Source of the DNA: Sordaria brevicollis
Lineage: Eukaryota > Ascomycota > Sordariomycetes > Sordariales > Sordariaceae
Length of the DNA stretch: 64,000 nt
Assembly: GCA_033439795.1 (NCBI GenBank)
Contig: JAUTDP010000008.1
Span: 558,001 to 622,000 of the forward strand
Direction of reading: 5' to 3'
How positions within the stretch are numbered: the stretch's first letter is position 1; the number at the start of each line of letters is the position of its first letter. The position numbers were made by a program, and so were the translations under genes. The notes under the pieces are model-generated. The model was given only the letters and a program-made list of their open reading frames with translations, had not been told where the DNA came from and made no database searches. Of this stretch, positions 20,842 to 34,196 are shown in pieces.

Positions 20842-23800
20842 TCAGTTACCAGCGCCCACAACATCCAACACCTCCCAAGGCCTCTCCACAAGCTGCCTCA
20901 GCGCCTCACAAACCTCACCCAACACAACCTCCGCCTCCTCCCTCCAGCACTCCATAGTAACAATCTCCAAAACCATCTCCTCCCCCTTCTCATCCCTAAA
21001 AGCCTGCACCTTCCACTCCCTCAACGGCTCCTCGTAGCAATACAGCGTCTCAAACCTCGCATTCGCCCCATCACCACCACCCTCCTTCTCTCCCTTACCA
21101 CCCTCTTGCGAGGCGAACTCCAGGTTCTCAACATGCGCTACATCCTGATGCACCACCGTGTCAAACCACATATCCTTCTCCACCGTCCAATCAGTGCAAC
21201 TCTTGACAATTTCTTCCAGGCCCATGCTGTCGTAAGCAGAAGACGCCATATGCTGCGTCTGCATTTCCGCCAGCAGGTCGTGACCCGTGCGGATGGGCTT
21301 GGCAGGGTTATCGAACTGCACCCTGGCGGGGACGTATTGCCACGTCGGCCCCGTAACAGCGTTGGTATCTTTGACGCCTGGGATGTCAGAGGAGCGGCCG
21401 GAAGAGACTTCGCCAAAGACCACATCCTGGCTTTTAACGTGCCGGGCGAGAGCCAGGGCCCAAGCGGCAGAGGGGAGGGTGGCGACGGTGACGTCGCGCG
21501 AGCGGGAAGAGATGTCGACGGCGCGGTGGATGGCGAAGTGTTTCCGGCTAGTGATGGGCGTGGAAGGGCGGAAACGGGTGATGCCGGATGACCCAGACAA
21601 AAGATTGCGCCAGTAGGGGATGGCGGCGGGGATGGAGTCGCGGAGGGTGTGAGCGACGAAGTGAGAGAAGGGGTAGGAAGGGGGGATGGCGGATTCGGGA
21701 GAGCCGAGGTAGAGTTGGTGAAACTGGTGCAGGATGATGGGGAGGCAGATCTCGTCGTATTGAGCGTGCGAGAGGCGGAAGGCGAGGGAGCATTGCGTGC
21801 CGTTGGTGATGAAGAACCATTTGACGAAGGAGGAGCCGTAGGGCATCCGGGTTTGGGCGTCGAGTTTGCAGACTTGGGAGGCAAAGTCGGCGACGTCGGT
21901 GTTGTCGGTTTCGTACTCGGCGATGGAGGTGAGGAGGTTGGAGAGGACGACGCCGTAGCATTCGGTGGAGGCAGGGTCGCGGACGAAGACGGTGCGGAGG
22001 ATTTCGTTCCGGCGGACGACTTCGTGGCAGGCGCGGAAGAGAGCGGTTTTGTCGACCAGGGCGTTGAAGTGCATTAGCTCGTAACGCAAGGAGAAGCGCG
22101 GGAGCTCGACGGTGCCGCGGACGGCGATCTCTTGGAGGGGACGGGTGGGGAGGATGTCAGAGATGGTCCAGGACTTGTCGGCCAGAGAGTTTTTGGCGAG
22201 CTCGATGATGCTGTCCTTGTTGTTGTCCTCGAGTAGAGAGAAGGGCTTGTACTCGGTCTCGACCTTCTCTTCGGCATCGACAACGGCACCGGTGGTCTGC
22301 ATGACGTTGGCCATGTCGAACAGAGTGCGGTTGGCAAAGACCTGCGCGACGCTGATCTTGAGACCCTGCTGGCGAGCCTCAGAGACCAACTTCATGGCGG
22401 CGATGGAGTCACCACCACGGTTGAAGAAGCTGTCGCCGAGATAGATGCTTTCCTCTTTGACCTTGAGCAGCTTGGCCCAGATCTTGCGGAGAGTCTTCTG
22501 CTTGGCCGAAGTAGCAGCAACAGCCGAAGGAGCGGCAGTGGACGCAGCCTTCTTCTTGGCCACCTCGGTCTTGGGCTCAGAAGCCTTGAGGATTGTTAGG
22601 GAGGCGCTCTCGCCGTCGACCTTGAACTTGGCAAGCTGACCAGTCTTGTACAGCTTCTTGCTACCAGCGTACCAGCCGGGAATATTCTCGAGAAGAACAG
22701 CAGGCGCATCCAACTCCTTGCTACTCTCAACAACAAGCTCACCAGCCGCGCCAACAGGAACCAGTCTGCTAGCATCAGCAGCATCAACAAGCCAAACCCC
22801 CTCGACATCCTCCTCCTCAATGCCCTTAGCAAACGGATCAGACTCCGCAGCCAAGTTCTTAACACCACTCAACTTCTCAACCTCCTCCCAATCCCTCTCC
22901 GTCAAACACTCAACCTCCCCAACCCTCCTCTCCCCACCCCCCTCCTCACACAACTGCCTAACCACCCTCCGCAACTGCTCCAACGCCTTCTTCACAACCC
23001 CCATCTCCACCGTCTTACTATCAAAACTCGCCATAACCAAAAACCCATCCGCCTCCAACGAACAAACCAGCATCAACGCATAAGTATTAAACTTCAACGC
23101 CTCCTGCGCCGCCTCCGTATCTCCCGCCGGCACCAATCCCGTCGCCGGCGTATCCTCAGTAACGCCCACCTCTCCCGCGGCAGGGTGAAGCACGATACCA
23201 GTCCTCAACTCACACGCCTGCAACGCGTCGTCTGACAACCGACGGATGTGCTGCAGACCGGCGTGTTCGTAGGGGATTTGGGTGATCATTTGCTCTGCTA
23301 CGCCCTGGAGGTACTCAGACACAGTCTGCTCGCGGTCCACGACCACGCGGACAGGGACGGTGGTGATCATCGGACCTTCGATTTCGTCGGCTCCGACGAT
23401 GGGGGCGTTGCGCCCGGTGAGGGTCTCGCCGAAGATCATGTCGTTGTTTCCGGCTGTGTATTGGCTTGCTACCAGAGCCCAGGCGGCGCGGACGATGGTG
23501 GCGAGGGTGATTGTGGTGGTTTGGGGGGAGGAAGAAGGGGGTTTGCGGCCTTCGAGAGAGATGTAGAGTTCCCAGAGGGAGTCGGCGCGGGTTTGATACC
23601 CCTCGAAGGGCAAAGCGGGGAATTGGAGACCCGTGCCGGCGGCGGCGCCGGAGAGTTGGTCCTTCCAGTAGGTGTCGCAGGCGGCGCGGTCGAGGGTGTT
23701 GTTGAGGTAGTTGATGAAGTGCTTGAACTCGGCGGCGGGCTTGCGGGGGGTGAGGCCTTGGTAGGCTTGGTTGACGCGGTCGACGACGAGGGGCATGGAC

Positions 23801-26800
23801 CAGCCGTCGTAGAGGGCGTGGTGCATGGTTAGGACGAAGTGGTAGGCTTCAGTGTCGCTGTCTTGGATCAGGCCGTAGCGGACGAGCGGCTTGCCGAGGT
23901 CCATTTCTTCGTTGCGGTCGGATTCGAGGTACTCGGCGAGGGTAGGGGCGGAGTGCCAGTGGAGAGGCTCCTTGACGACTACTTGCATCAGGCCGCGGCC
24001 GGAGTGGATGATGCGCGTGCGGAGGATGGCGCAGTCGGCGTTGATGGCTTCAAAGGCGGCCCTGAGCTTGTCGGCGGAGGCCTTGGACTCCATCTTGAGA
24101 ACGCGCTGGGCGACGTAGGCTTCCTTGACTTTGGCGGACAAAGCCATGAGGGCTTCTTGGAGGGGAGTGCAAGGGTAGACGTCCTCGACGGCGTCGGTGG
24201 AGATGCCGCAGTGCTTGCTGGCTTCGGCCTTGACGTCCTCGATGGCCCAGTCGGACTCGAGAAGAGAGAAGGGAGCGACCTCGTTGGTGTCCTTGCCATC
24301 AGCGTCCTGGGCTTCGACCTTGGTGGCAACGACGGCCATGTCACGGAGGACGGGGTAGCGGAAGACGTCGGCAACGGTAAGCTTGACACCCTCAGCTCTG
24401 GCAGCAGCAATGAGCCTCATGGCACGAAGAGAGTCACCACCGACGGCAAAGAAGCTATCGCCAGCGGCAATCTCCTGCTCGGTACCAAGCAGCTGCTTCC
24501 AGACCTTATGAAGAGCAATCTCCATCTCGGTGGTAGGAGCACCACCCTCGCCACCTTGTCTGGCCTTCTTTGCGCTTCCAGAGACCTGATCGCGGGTCAT
24601 GGCAGCACCCATAGCGCGGAGAGTCTTGCGGTCGATCTTACCGGACACCAACGAGGGCATCTCACGGAGAGGTATGTAGGCGTTAGGAACCATGTACCTG
24701 GGCAAGTCAACGCCGAGAGCCTCCTCGATTCCCTCCAACGCAGCCTGCAGCTCAGGCGAGAATGTAAGCTCACCCTCGACAACAGTCTGCAGCGCATCCT
24801 TAGCCGAGATACCAGTCGAGCTCGTCTCCGCCAGGAAGGCAACCAGCGTCGGATCACCACCAGAGGGCTTGATAACCTCAGCAGCAATCTTCACACCCGC
24901 CGGCAACTTGGCTCGCAGATGATGTTCGATCTCAACCAGCTCAACTCTCTGGCCTCTCAGCTTAACCTGCGCATCCTTGCGTCCCACAAACACAAACGCC
25001 CCAGAGCCATCAGCATCATACCTAACCAAATCACCAGTCTTGTACAACCTCCCACGTCTACCCGGATGAGCATCACCATGGCCAGCAACAAGCCACTTGG
25101 GATCTTCAATAAACACCTCCCTCGTCTTCTCCTCCTCACCCAGATACCCCAGTCCCACCACAGGACCCTCCATGAGCAACTCACCAACCGCACCCACAGG
25201 CACAAGCCGATCATGATCACTCGGATCAACAACCCACCCGCACCCGCCCACACCAGTACCAATATTCCCCGTCGTAAACCCCTTCCTCTTCGCCTCCTCA
25301 TCTCTCGCAAACACGTTATTAACCGTGCAACCAACCGTGCACTCACTCGGTCCATAAGCCACAATCACCGCCGTCTCCCCACCCTTCGACCAAGCCGCAG
25401 CATCAGCCGCACTAACCGCCTCTCCTCCCAAGCCCAGCACCTGCAACCCCTTAATCACCTCTGGATCAAGCACGCGAGCAACAGAGGGCGTCATGTGCGC
25501 CATATTCGCCCCGCTCTTCACAATCGCGCCTCCCAAGTCGTTCATCCTATCAGCGTCCGAGGGGATGCAGATTGTGCCGCCCAAGGCGAGGGTGCAGAGC
25601 ATGCAATCGATTGAGACGTCAAATGCGTAAGAGGCGAACTCGAAGCAGCGCGTCGAGGGGTTGTAACCGACGGCGGCGGCGCGGGGGAGGGCGCCGGAGG
25701 TGTAGTTGGCGTGGGAGATGACGACTCCCTTGGGTTTGCCGGTGGAGCCGGAGGTGAATTGGATGTAGAGGGGGGTGGTTTTTGTGGGGATGATGGGGAG
25801 CTTGACATTGGCCAGGGTGGTATTGGATGAGAGGGTGGTGAAAAGCTGGTCGGAAACCGTAATGACCTGCCCCTGGCTGCCGTTGTTGGGGAGACAGACC
25901 TGGGCGAGTTCGGTCTGGGAGGGGGAGGAGAGGATGATGTCGCCGCCTGTTTGCTCAACCATCACTCTGAGACGGCCTTCAGGCTGGGAGGTGGGATCGG
26001 TCAGGGCGAAGGCTGAGCCGGCTTTCATGACGGCCAAAAGGCCGACGATGGTCCAGCGGGACTTTTCGAACATGAGCGGGACGACGCCGCCGAGCTTGAC
26101 GCCGCGGGAGACCAAGTGGCGCGCGAGCAAGTCGGACATGGATTCAACTTGGGCGTAAGTGAACTCGCCGTCCCAGGAGGAGACGGCGGGCTTGGAGGGG
26201 GTGGCGGCCGCGCGCTCGGAGATGATGTCCTGCATGGTGCGGTCGATCAGAGGAGGGACGACGGCGTTGTGGGACCAGATGGTGTTGAGGTCGCATGTCA
26301 GGGGGGCCAGAAGGGAGGAGATGGTGGTGGTTTCGGGGTTGGTCAAGATGGAGGCGAGGAGCTCGGTGAAGGCGTCCAGGCGGATGGACACCTGGGAGGG
26401 GGTAAGAGCGTTGGGGACGTTCTTGAACCAGTACGCTTGGAGAGTGAGTTGCCCGTCTTCTGAGGGGGAGAGCTCGAGTTGGAATGTCCAGTTCTGGCGG
26501 TCATCATGTCAGTCATCATCCACATGTTGTGTGAGTGAGTGAAGTGCAAACAAAAACTTACAGGCCTCTGAGCAGTTTCCCACCCTTGCTCCTTGATCTT
26601 TTCCGTAACCTCCTTCGCATCGTTGAAGAACAGCATCCTGCTATCTTCGGCGTCACTGGCACCCTCAGTGACCTTGCTCACGGCTTCAAGAACGGTCTTC
26701 ACACTCGCCGTCTGTTCCAATCCCTCAGCGCCGAAAACAGACTTGACGGAGAAGTGTGAAGAAGACTCATCCTCATTGCTTCTCCGTCCCCAGTTGAAGG

Positions 26801-27014
26801 ACTCTACCCGGTCATCTTCGCCGCCCTCACGCTGGAGAAGCAAGAGCCATGCTAGGAGGGAGGCGTCTAGAAGGGAGACGGAGCCGTTGTGTGGTGGTAG
26901 TGATAATGGCCTGGATGTCGTCTCGAGGCCGAGTGTGTCGAAGAGCTGGGTGGTTTGCTTGCTCTGGCTGTTGAGGCCGAGGAGGGAGAGAGCGCCTTGT
27001 ACGACTTGTTGCAT
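20842..27014 (-). CDS. nps6: Nonribosomal peptide synthetase of NPS6/SidD type (extracellular siderophore synthetase)
   Basis: Exons 26562-27014 and 20842-26493, phase-0 intron, 2034 aa. After an N-terminal segment of about 185 aa the order is A-T-C-(degenerate A)-T-C. Adenylation motifs: FTSGSTGKPKG (about 394), AYGPSEC, YKTGDLVRY, GRKDAQVKLRGQRVE (about 650). T1 is FFAVGGDSLRAM (about 830). The first C domain has HHALYDG (about 1040). A shrunken A remnant (about 1370-1460) keeps only RLVPVGAAGEL and KLYKTGQLAKF. T2 is FFNRGGDSIAAM (about 1508). The last C domain has SHAQYDE (about 1724). This order with a decayed second A domain is that of NPS6/SidD, which joins N5-acyl-N5-hydroxy-ornithine units into coprogen or fusarinine. 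The product is inferred to be a hydroxamate siderophore secreted for iron uptake. An iron-GATA site lies 872 bp upstream. Confidence 0.9.
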
Positions 27015-28486
27015 TTTGATGATGTGTTATTGGTTGGTTTTTGTGGGAGTACTGGGTTTTGGTACTCGATGAGATGATGCAGGAGAGAGGCTTGGTTCTG
27101 CCGCTCTTGCGTGCCGTTGCGATAAATCGATGGATGAGATGTGGTGAGGATGTTACGGCGCAGGATAAGCCGACGTGATGAAGGATGGATAGATTAGACA
27201 ATATGGGACAGACAGAGATAAGCGGGCGAGGCCGTTGACGGGATGGAGAATGCCGTCTGGAGAAAGATGGAGATGGGAAAGGGTTGTGGTGGACGGCGTC
27301 GTATGTGTGATGATGGATGAGTCTATTCCCGCCTCTGCCGTAAGTCCGTCGTGTCTATGAGGATGTGATATTCTCACTCAAGAACAAACAATGTAAAAGA
27401 TCACGGTGAAGTTGAAGCTGGTGAGGCTCTTTTCACTGGAAAAGTTCCCCACGAGCTGAGCATGACTGGACCATGGTGGCATGGGCCGATGACAAGCTAC
27501 GCAACGGAGACACACACACGCGTGGGCGTGGGTTTGTACCGCACCGGGACAACAGACCGAGAGCGGGAACGATAGTCTTGTTCGGAAGAGGAGAAGATGG
27601 CATCTGGCTAAAGTCACCCCACTCCGCCGCGCATCGGAAGCTGTGGTGGTGGTTATCGGTTCATGGATGTCTGTCCGTCTTTTTGATGACAAGGTTCCCT
27701 CTTCCTCGTCCGTCCCTTGGGTGCTGAAAGCGCCGGCCGCGTACGAGTGTGATTCAACGGCCGGCGGAGGAGGGAGGGAGGGTATAGGGTGTGGACATAT
27801 TGTTGCTCGCCAAGGGTAAAAGATCCGAACTGGACTGGATCATCACGTTCTCACACGCGGGAGTTTCATATCCTTGATCATGACCATCTGATAAGATTTG
27901 ATCCGGGACTGTGAGACGTTGGGAACTTGGGGCACCACCGCACCCGGCACCGGGCACAACGTGGGAACGTGGGACTTCCTTTTCTTCCCTTCCCTTTGAG
28001 GCTTTCGGATGAACTGCCATCTTCGGTTGGGAAGGCAGAAATGTGACTCGGTGAGCTTTTCCCCCTATCTCTGACCTTCAAAATGGAAAGTGTTCGCCTC
28101 TGAAGAGAGGTTGTGATACCACACTTGTGACATGACCAGATATCGCCTTCCCCATGGCCATGAGTATGGTGTTGACTTCGATGTCTTCAGATTGTCCAAA
28201 TCCTCAAATGCCGTCAACTCGGCCGAGCTCACTCTGCCCAGTCCTCGGATCCGACCATTCCATTCAATTGGTCAATTGGCCAAGCTTTTTCAGTGTTGAA
28301 TTCTCACCAACCACGCTGGAAACTCGAATTCGCAAAGGAAAGTTCCGGGGTGTCGAATCTGCTGCAAAAAGTGGTGAAAAATGTGAGAAATTTTTGGTTC
28401 CTGCCCCTGTCCCTTCCATGCAATGCCGGTCCTCCACTCGACGTGGGGTCCGTTTGCGTTGCCATGGTGGGGTAAAAACAATGGAG
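27015..28486. promoter_or_regulatory. Upstream region of the siderophore synthetase
   Basis: No gene seen. It contains one perfect ATCWGATAA site and ends at the target duplication of the retrotransposon, so the original upstream region continues at 34197. Confidence 0.5.
27886..27894 (+). promoter_or_regulatory. Iron-GATA-factor (SRE/SREA) site ATCTGATAA
   Basis: Matches the consensus ATCWGATAA used by fungal siderophore repressors (SREA, SRE, Urbs1). It lies 872 bp upstream of the synthetase ATG. Confidence 0.65.
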
Positions 28487-28491
28487 ACCAC

Positions 28492-28677
28492 TGTCAGATT
28501 GCACAGCTAAAATGAAGGTGGAGATGTGTGTGTATTGTATACTCTGGAGCCCTCTGTAAGAGGGTCTAGGGATGCCAGAGTAATAGGAAAACTCTACAGT
28601 CAGATAGGTGGTTGGGAGGCTAGTCCTCTTGTGGAAATACCTCCTAATTAGCTAAATATAGCCTGCCTATTCTAATA
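28492..28677 (-). repeat. LTR (3' LTR in element orientation)
   Basis: Outer end intact (TGTCAGATTGCACAG); inner end RIP-altered (TTCTAATA for TTCTGACA). Confidence 0.9.
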
Positions 28678-31600
28678 TACCCCCCCAACTATAACCCTAA
28701 TAGGGTAAAATTACTAAATTATTCTAAATGTATAGTTTTTGAAGCTATTTATATTATACTACTATTCTTGGGTTTATTTCCTTATTAATATTATTAAAAT
28801 TTATATAATTTATCCCTTTATCTTTCCTTTACTCCCCTATCCCTTTTATTGAAATTATTCCTAATATTTTAATAAATTTCCGATGTTTTTCAACCGTAAG
28901 CACTTTGGTTAGACCGTTTATAGGCATTTTGAATATTTCTAAATATTTGAAATTAATCCTACTAGCGGTTACCTCCTATCTCAATTAATATTTATAGATA
29001 TTAATATATTTGAGGTTTGTATATAATTTTAAAGCTTCTACGGTTAATATTTTAATAGTCTACTTATTATTACAATTAATTATTAGGATTTTATCTTCTA
29101 GCCTTATTATAAATCCCCTAATGAGTTTTATTATTTAAATTACCTCCTTTATTATTAAGCCTACAGCTAGGAGCTTTGCCTCTATAGTTAATATAGTAAC
29201 CGTTGCTTATTTAGTTGCATTTTAATAGATAAACCCATTAAAGAGCTTTATAGTAAAGCCTTAAAAGCTCTTACGGTTAAGAGTATTATTAGTAAACGAA
29301 GCGTTAAAAGTAATTTCTAAAATATTATTACTACCGAAGTATAAAATTAGATTTAAAGTTCCGTATAAGTAGTAAATGGCCTTATCTACTACTTTATAAT
29401 AATTTGGACTAGGGTTGTAAATATATTTAAAGAATCTATTGGCTATAAAAGTAATATTTAGTCTAATAATAATTATAATATAAAGAATAAACCCTATTTT
29501 AATTTAATAGAGGTATATAAAATTGTTTAAAGTTCTACCCTCGAAAGGTACGAATTCGATATTTAATATAGGGATATTTATTAGGATTTGGAAGCCTATT
29601 AGTTTATAGATTTTTTCAATATACGACCGTTAGGATAACTAAATTTTACTTTATATACGATTACGAATAATCTCGATACTTAAGAATTATTAAAATTCGT
29701 TACCCCCCGTTATATAATACCGTTAATTAAGGGCGTTTATATAGGCTCTAGCCTTAACCTCCTTATTTGGGTAGTATACAAATATAATATCATCGACGTA
29801 ATAGAATACGAGGATATTTTTATTAATTAGGATGTATAGTTCTTCAAGGAGTGGCTAAAAACCTAAAGCGGCGAATATAATTATAAAGTTTCGTTACTAA
29901 AAGAGTAGGGAGCGGCGTAATTTATAGAGGGCTTTAAAAATCTTAAAAAATTTGCCCGGAATTTCGTAACTTAGAAGGAAATATATATAGATATTTTTAT
30001 CTATATTTATATTAATAAAGGTATTAACCGTATTATATTGGACGAGTTCTAGATTGAAGCGTATAGCGATAGAGATAATTAATTTAAAAGAGCGCTTAGC
30101 GAGGGTAGAAATATACGTTTCCTAACCTACGCGTTTTATTTATTAATCGCTACGTATAATGAATTTTACTTTAACCTTATTGAATCTCCTATTCTTAAAG
30201 AATTTATACGTATATATTTATATATAATCGAGCACCTATTTCCTACGTACTTTTAATTTTCTAGCGTTAATAATAATCTAAGTTTTTATTTCTTTATAAT
30301 TATCGAAGTAAATTTATTTAATTTATTTAAATAATTAATTAAAGATATAGGTATTAAGTAATTTGTAATTTTTGGGAGGAGGTAATAATTTTGACTAATA
30401 AATACGATTCATTTTACTTACGGAGATAAAGTTATTAAATTCTTCCTTAATAATAATTTTATTATTGTATTATAACCTCTCGAACTCTACTTTAGTAATT
30501 AGTTTACCATTGAAAATTGTTTTAGGTTAATAGAAACGGCCGGTATTAAAAATTACTATCTAGGGAGTAAAATTACGGTATATTTCCTTTTTTATACATT
30601 TATTTATATAGAAGGATATAAAGAAGGATATAGGTATAGGGCTATCCTTAAGAATTTTTAGAAGTAATAGGTAACTAGTATTATTTAGGATAAAATTAAT
30701 AGATATTAGGTCTTTAAAGGAGGATATAATATTGGGGAGTTCTATAGGAGTAAGAGCCTCGTTAAATATTTACGGAGGTGGAGGATCCTCTTTTAATTCT
30801 AATAAAAAATTAAGTATTTTAATAATTTTAATATTTTCCTAGTACTTGAAAGAGAAGTCCTCGATTAGTAGGTTTATAGCGGGTATTTAATTATAGTTTT
30901 AGAATAGCTTTACGAATTCATTTAAAGAAATTTTTAAAGATTAGGCTTCAATAGGAACCTCCCCTAAAAATACAGTATCTTTATTAAAGAGTACGTTACG
31001 TATATAAATTATTATATTGGTAATCGGATTTTAAATACGATAAATTAATAATACTATATACTTAATAAGGTAACCGATTTATATTTTAAGGTTGAACTTT
31101 TAGCGGCGTTATTCCTTTTTTTAAGCGGCGGGAATTATAGCGTATACTTTACAATTATAAATTTATAAATAAAAGATATTTAAGCGCCGCAGAGATAAAT
31201 AGCTATCTTATTAGGCAATAAAGGTATAGAAGCGTTTATATAAGGAGAATTAATTATAAAGAAGTTTTAAGGATTTATTTATTAAGTAAACGGTTATAAC
31301 TATAATATTTAGCTATAAATTTATAATAAAATGAATACTCTTTTATATTATACTAATCCTTTTTTTAATTATACCCCCCGAGCGCTCGGCACTATTATTT
31401 TATATTTAAGTATAAGGGGCCGAAGGCTTTATAATTATATTATTTAATATAAATAACCTTTATACTATATAAGACCCATTAATTTTATTATCGTATTCGA
31501 TAATTTTAACAGAAATATTATAGCGTTTTTTAAAGATATTAAATAAATCGTTGAAGAAATTAACAATTATTTCAGTACGTCGATTAAATATATAATAATC

Positions 31601-34010
31601 CTAAATATAATTAGTATATTTATAAGTAATTAATATAGCGTTAATATAATCGCGGCGGCTTTCCGTATAATCGAAGAAATTAATAGCGAATTTCTCTCCC
31701 GGGCTAAAACCGCGGTCTCGAAGTCTTTTATTAATTTAACGCTTAATTTTTGAAATTGTATACGTATCGTAATATATTATAGAGGGGCCTTTAAAACGCG
31801 TACCAATAATATTAAAGAAGTAATCGAAGATTTAAGGATTTAAATAGCCGAGGCGGTAATATTAAATAATAGCTTTTTTCTTATAGTATTTATAACCGTT
31901 AATAGAATTAAAATAATTATACTTAACGTAAAAAGAGGCTTTGGAAATTTACTTAAGTAAGCGTTCGAAAATAATTTAATAATATAAAGTCGAAAAATAG
32001 TAAAAGAGAGAATCGTTTAGGGACTATAAGTAGTTAATAGGAGGTCGCTAATCCTAATAGAACCCAATTTTTCGAAGTAAATATAAAAAAATAAAGTTAA
32101 TTATAAAATTAAAGTAGAAAGCTACATTATAAAGACGAAAGGTACGTAGGCTAAAAGTACCATTAATTAAAATATCAACGTCGCTATATCCTTTAATAAG
32201 AATATATAAATTTCTAGCCTATAAACTATCGTTATAAAGAGTATAATAAAAGTTAATAAAATAAGTAATTTAATTAAAGATATATAAAGAATTCCTTAAA
32301 TTGAGGATTGCGTAATTTTTAAAAGGGTATGAATTTACACGCCCATTTCCTATTTAAAGAACCGCCTAATATATAATTATTATATAAACCGGTATTATTA
32401 GCAAACTCTCATTAAAGAATTAAATAGAGCGGTTACTATTAATAGGGGTATTATTAAGGTTGGAATTTAAAATTTAAATAGCCTCCTATTGCAATCTATT
32501 AATTTCTCTCTTAAAATCCTTATTATCGAGCAGGTTTTTAATAACTCTAGCCTTAATTTAAGGAATAGGTTTCTACTTAGGGTTAATAACCTTCTTTAGG
32601 AATAAATATTAATAGTACTTAATAATATAGGTGCCCTACTAGCATACTTTATAGCGAATTCCTAAGGTTTTTACTATAAGATTAATAAATAGGGTTAGAG
32701 GGGCGGCTTTTCGATTTAATACGCTTTTATACGCTTTAGAAATATTATATTTTCTCTTCCGGAATATATTATTATTATTAATATACTAAGAAATATAAAT
32801 AGAATTTTAATTTATTTAAATAGAATTCTAGCTATTAATTAGGACCCTATTAGGAGGAGCGTCTTCGCCCTTAGTATCGCTATCCTACGAACTTCTAAAA
32901 GTTAATCCTATACTAAACGTACTTCTATAACCCTTTAATAATAGAACCGTAATAGAAGGGCATTCACGTAATATTTTAAAGCGGAAATATCCGGATATAA
33001 AGCGGAAATTTAAAGTATTAGCGTACGCTTTTTCTTCGAATTTCTTAATAATAATATAGATTTAAAAGGGCTTAATAGCCTATAAAGTATTATAGATATC
33101 CTAGAATTAAATTATAACCGATATAATTTTAAAGATTTTATACTTCCGGGAATTGATTATAATAGTTTTCTAACCGTTAATTTAAATTTAGAGACTACTA
33201 TTACGCTTACGGGGCTCGTTTAATAGAAATTTTATATAATCGTAATACTTTTAATATACTTTGAATAGGGAATATTCTTCGCAGTAAAATATAATATCCT
33301 TAAAGTTAGCGTATTATTATAGAATTATATAAGTATCGCCTATATAATTAGAATATAGGGCCTTTAAAACGGTAGTTTATATATAATTTCGAATTAAAGT
33401 ATCGTTTTTAATAAAATTTTCGTAATTTTTAAAGCGTTAAGCGTAATTAATTTTATCGGAATTGTAATTTTATTTAATTATAGTAATAAAATTAAAGGTT
33501 AAGATACTAATTTCCTTTTCCTAAATTTCCTTATTTTTATCGGTAATTTCGAAGTTGGAAATTTAGGCTACGGCTAAGGCGGTATCGCGAATTACGGCCT
33601 ACTCAGTAGTAAAACTATTTCCTAAAATCGGAATATATATAATAGTCTTATTAGCGAATTTAATAAATACCTCGCGGGTAATATTAATACAACGAAGGGA
33701 GCTGGCCTTAAATTTATAATTTTCGAATTCGATTTCGAGGGGTTTAGTAACTTCCTTATCTTCTTTAAGTAAGTAAAATTTAAGCTTAAAGCCTTGGGTA
33801 AAGCCGAGTAACTTTTTACTCTAGTCCCTAAAATTAAGTCTTGCGTTTAGAATCGTTCTATTATTAATAAATATAATTGTAGCCGTAAAGGTAGTATAAG
33901 TATCGTTAATAGAGGATATAGTAGATTGAAGAATAAGGTTGATCGTTGTAAATAAAGAGTTTGTGCTTTTGAATATGGCGTAGACGTAGGGCGCGAATTA
34001 GATTATTAAT

Positions 34011-34196
34011 TATTAGATTGTATAGCTAAAATGAAGGTGGAGATGTATGTGTATTGTATACTCTGGAGCCCTCTGTAAGAGGGTCTGGGGATGCCAGAGT
34101 AATAGGAAAACTCTGTAATTAAATAGGTAGCTGGGAGGCTAGTCCTCTTGTGGAGATACCTCCTAATTGGCCAGATATGGCCTGCCCATTCTGACA
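34011..34196 (-). repeat. LTR (5' LTR in element orientation)
   Basis: Outer end intact (GCCCATTCTGACA); inner end RIP-altered (TATTAGATTGTATAG for TGTCAGATTGCACAG). Confidence 0.9.

Larger units (their letters stand above)
28492..34196 (-). mobile_element. Ty1/Copia LTR retrotransposon, heavily RIP-mutated
   Basis: 5705 bp between the 5-bp direct repeats ACCAC (28487-28491 and 34197-34201). LTRs are 28492-28677 and 34011-34196 (186 bp each) and end in the inverted pair TGTCAGA..TCTGACA. The interior is very AT-rich, has no long open frame and shows C-to-T/G-to-A change, typical of RIP. On the minus strand at about 29776-29816 a reverse-transcriptase trace reads ILVFYYVDDIIFVYY, the YVDD motif of Copia elements. 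Its place near the low-coordinate end, and a pyrimidine run (TACCCCCCC) next to that LTR that would be the polypurine tract on the other strand, both give minus orientation. The element is certainly dead. Confidence 0.92.

Noticed and set aside
23839..25614. 591-codon + strand frame
   Set aside because: It is the shadow of the synthetase gene on the opposite strand.
28678..34010. Possible AT-rich centromere-like or mitochondrial insert
   Set aside because: The flanking LTRs, ACCAC duplication and YVDD trace show it to be a RIP-mutated retrotransposon.
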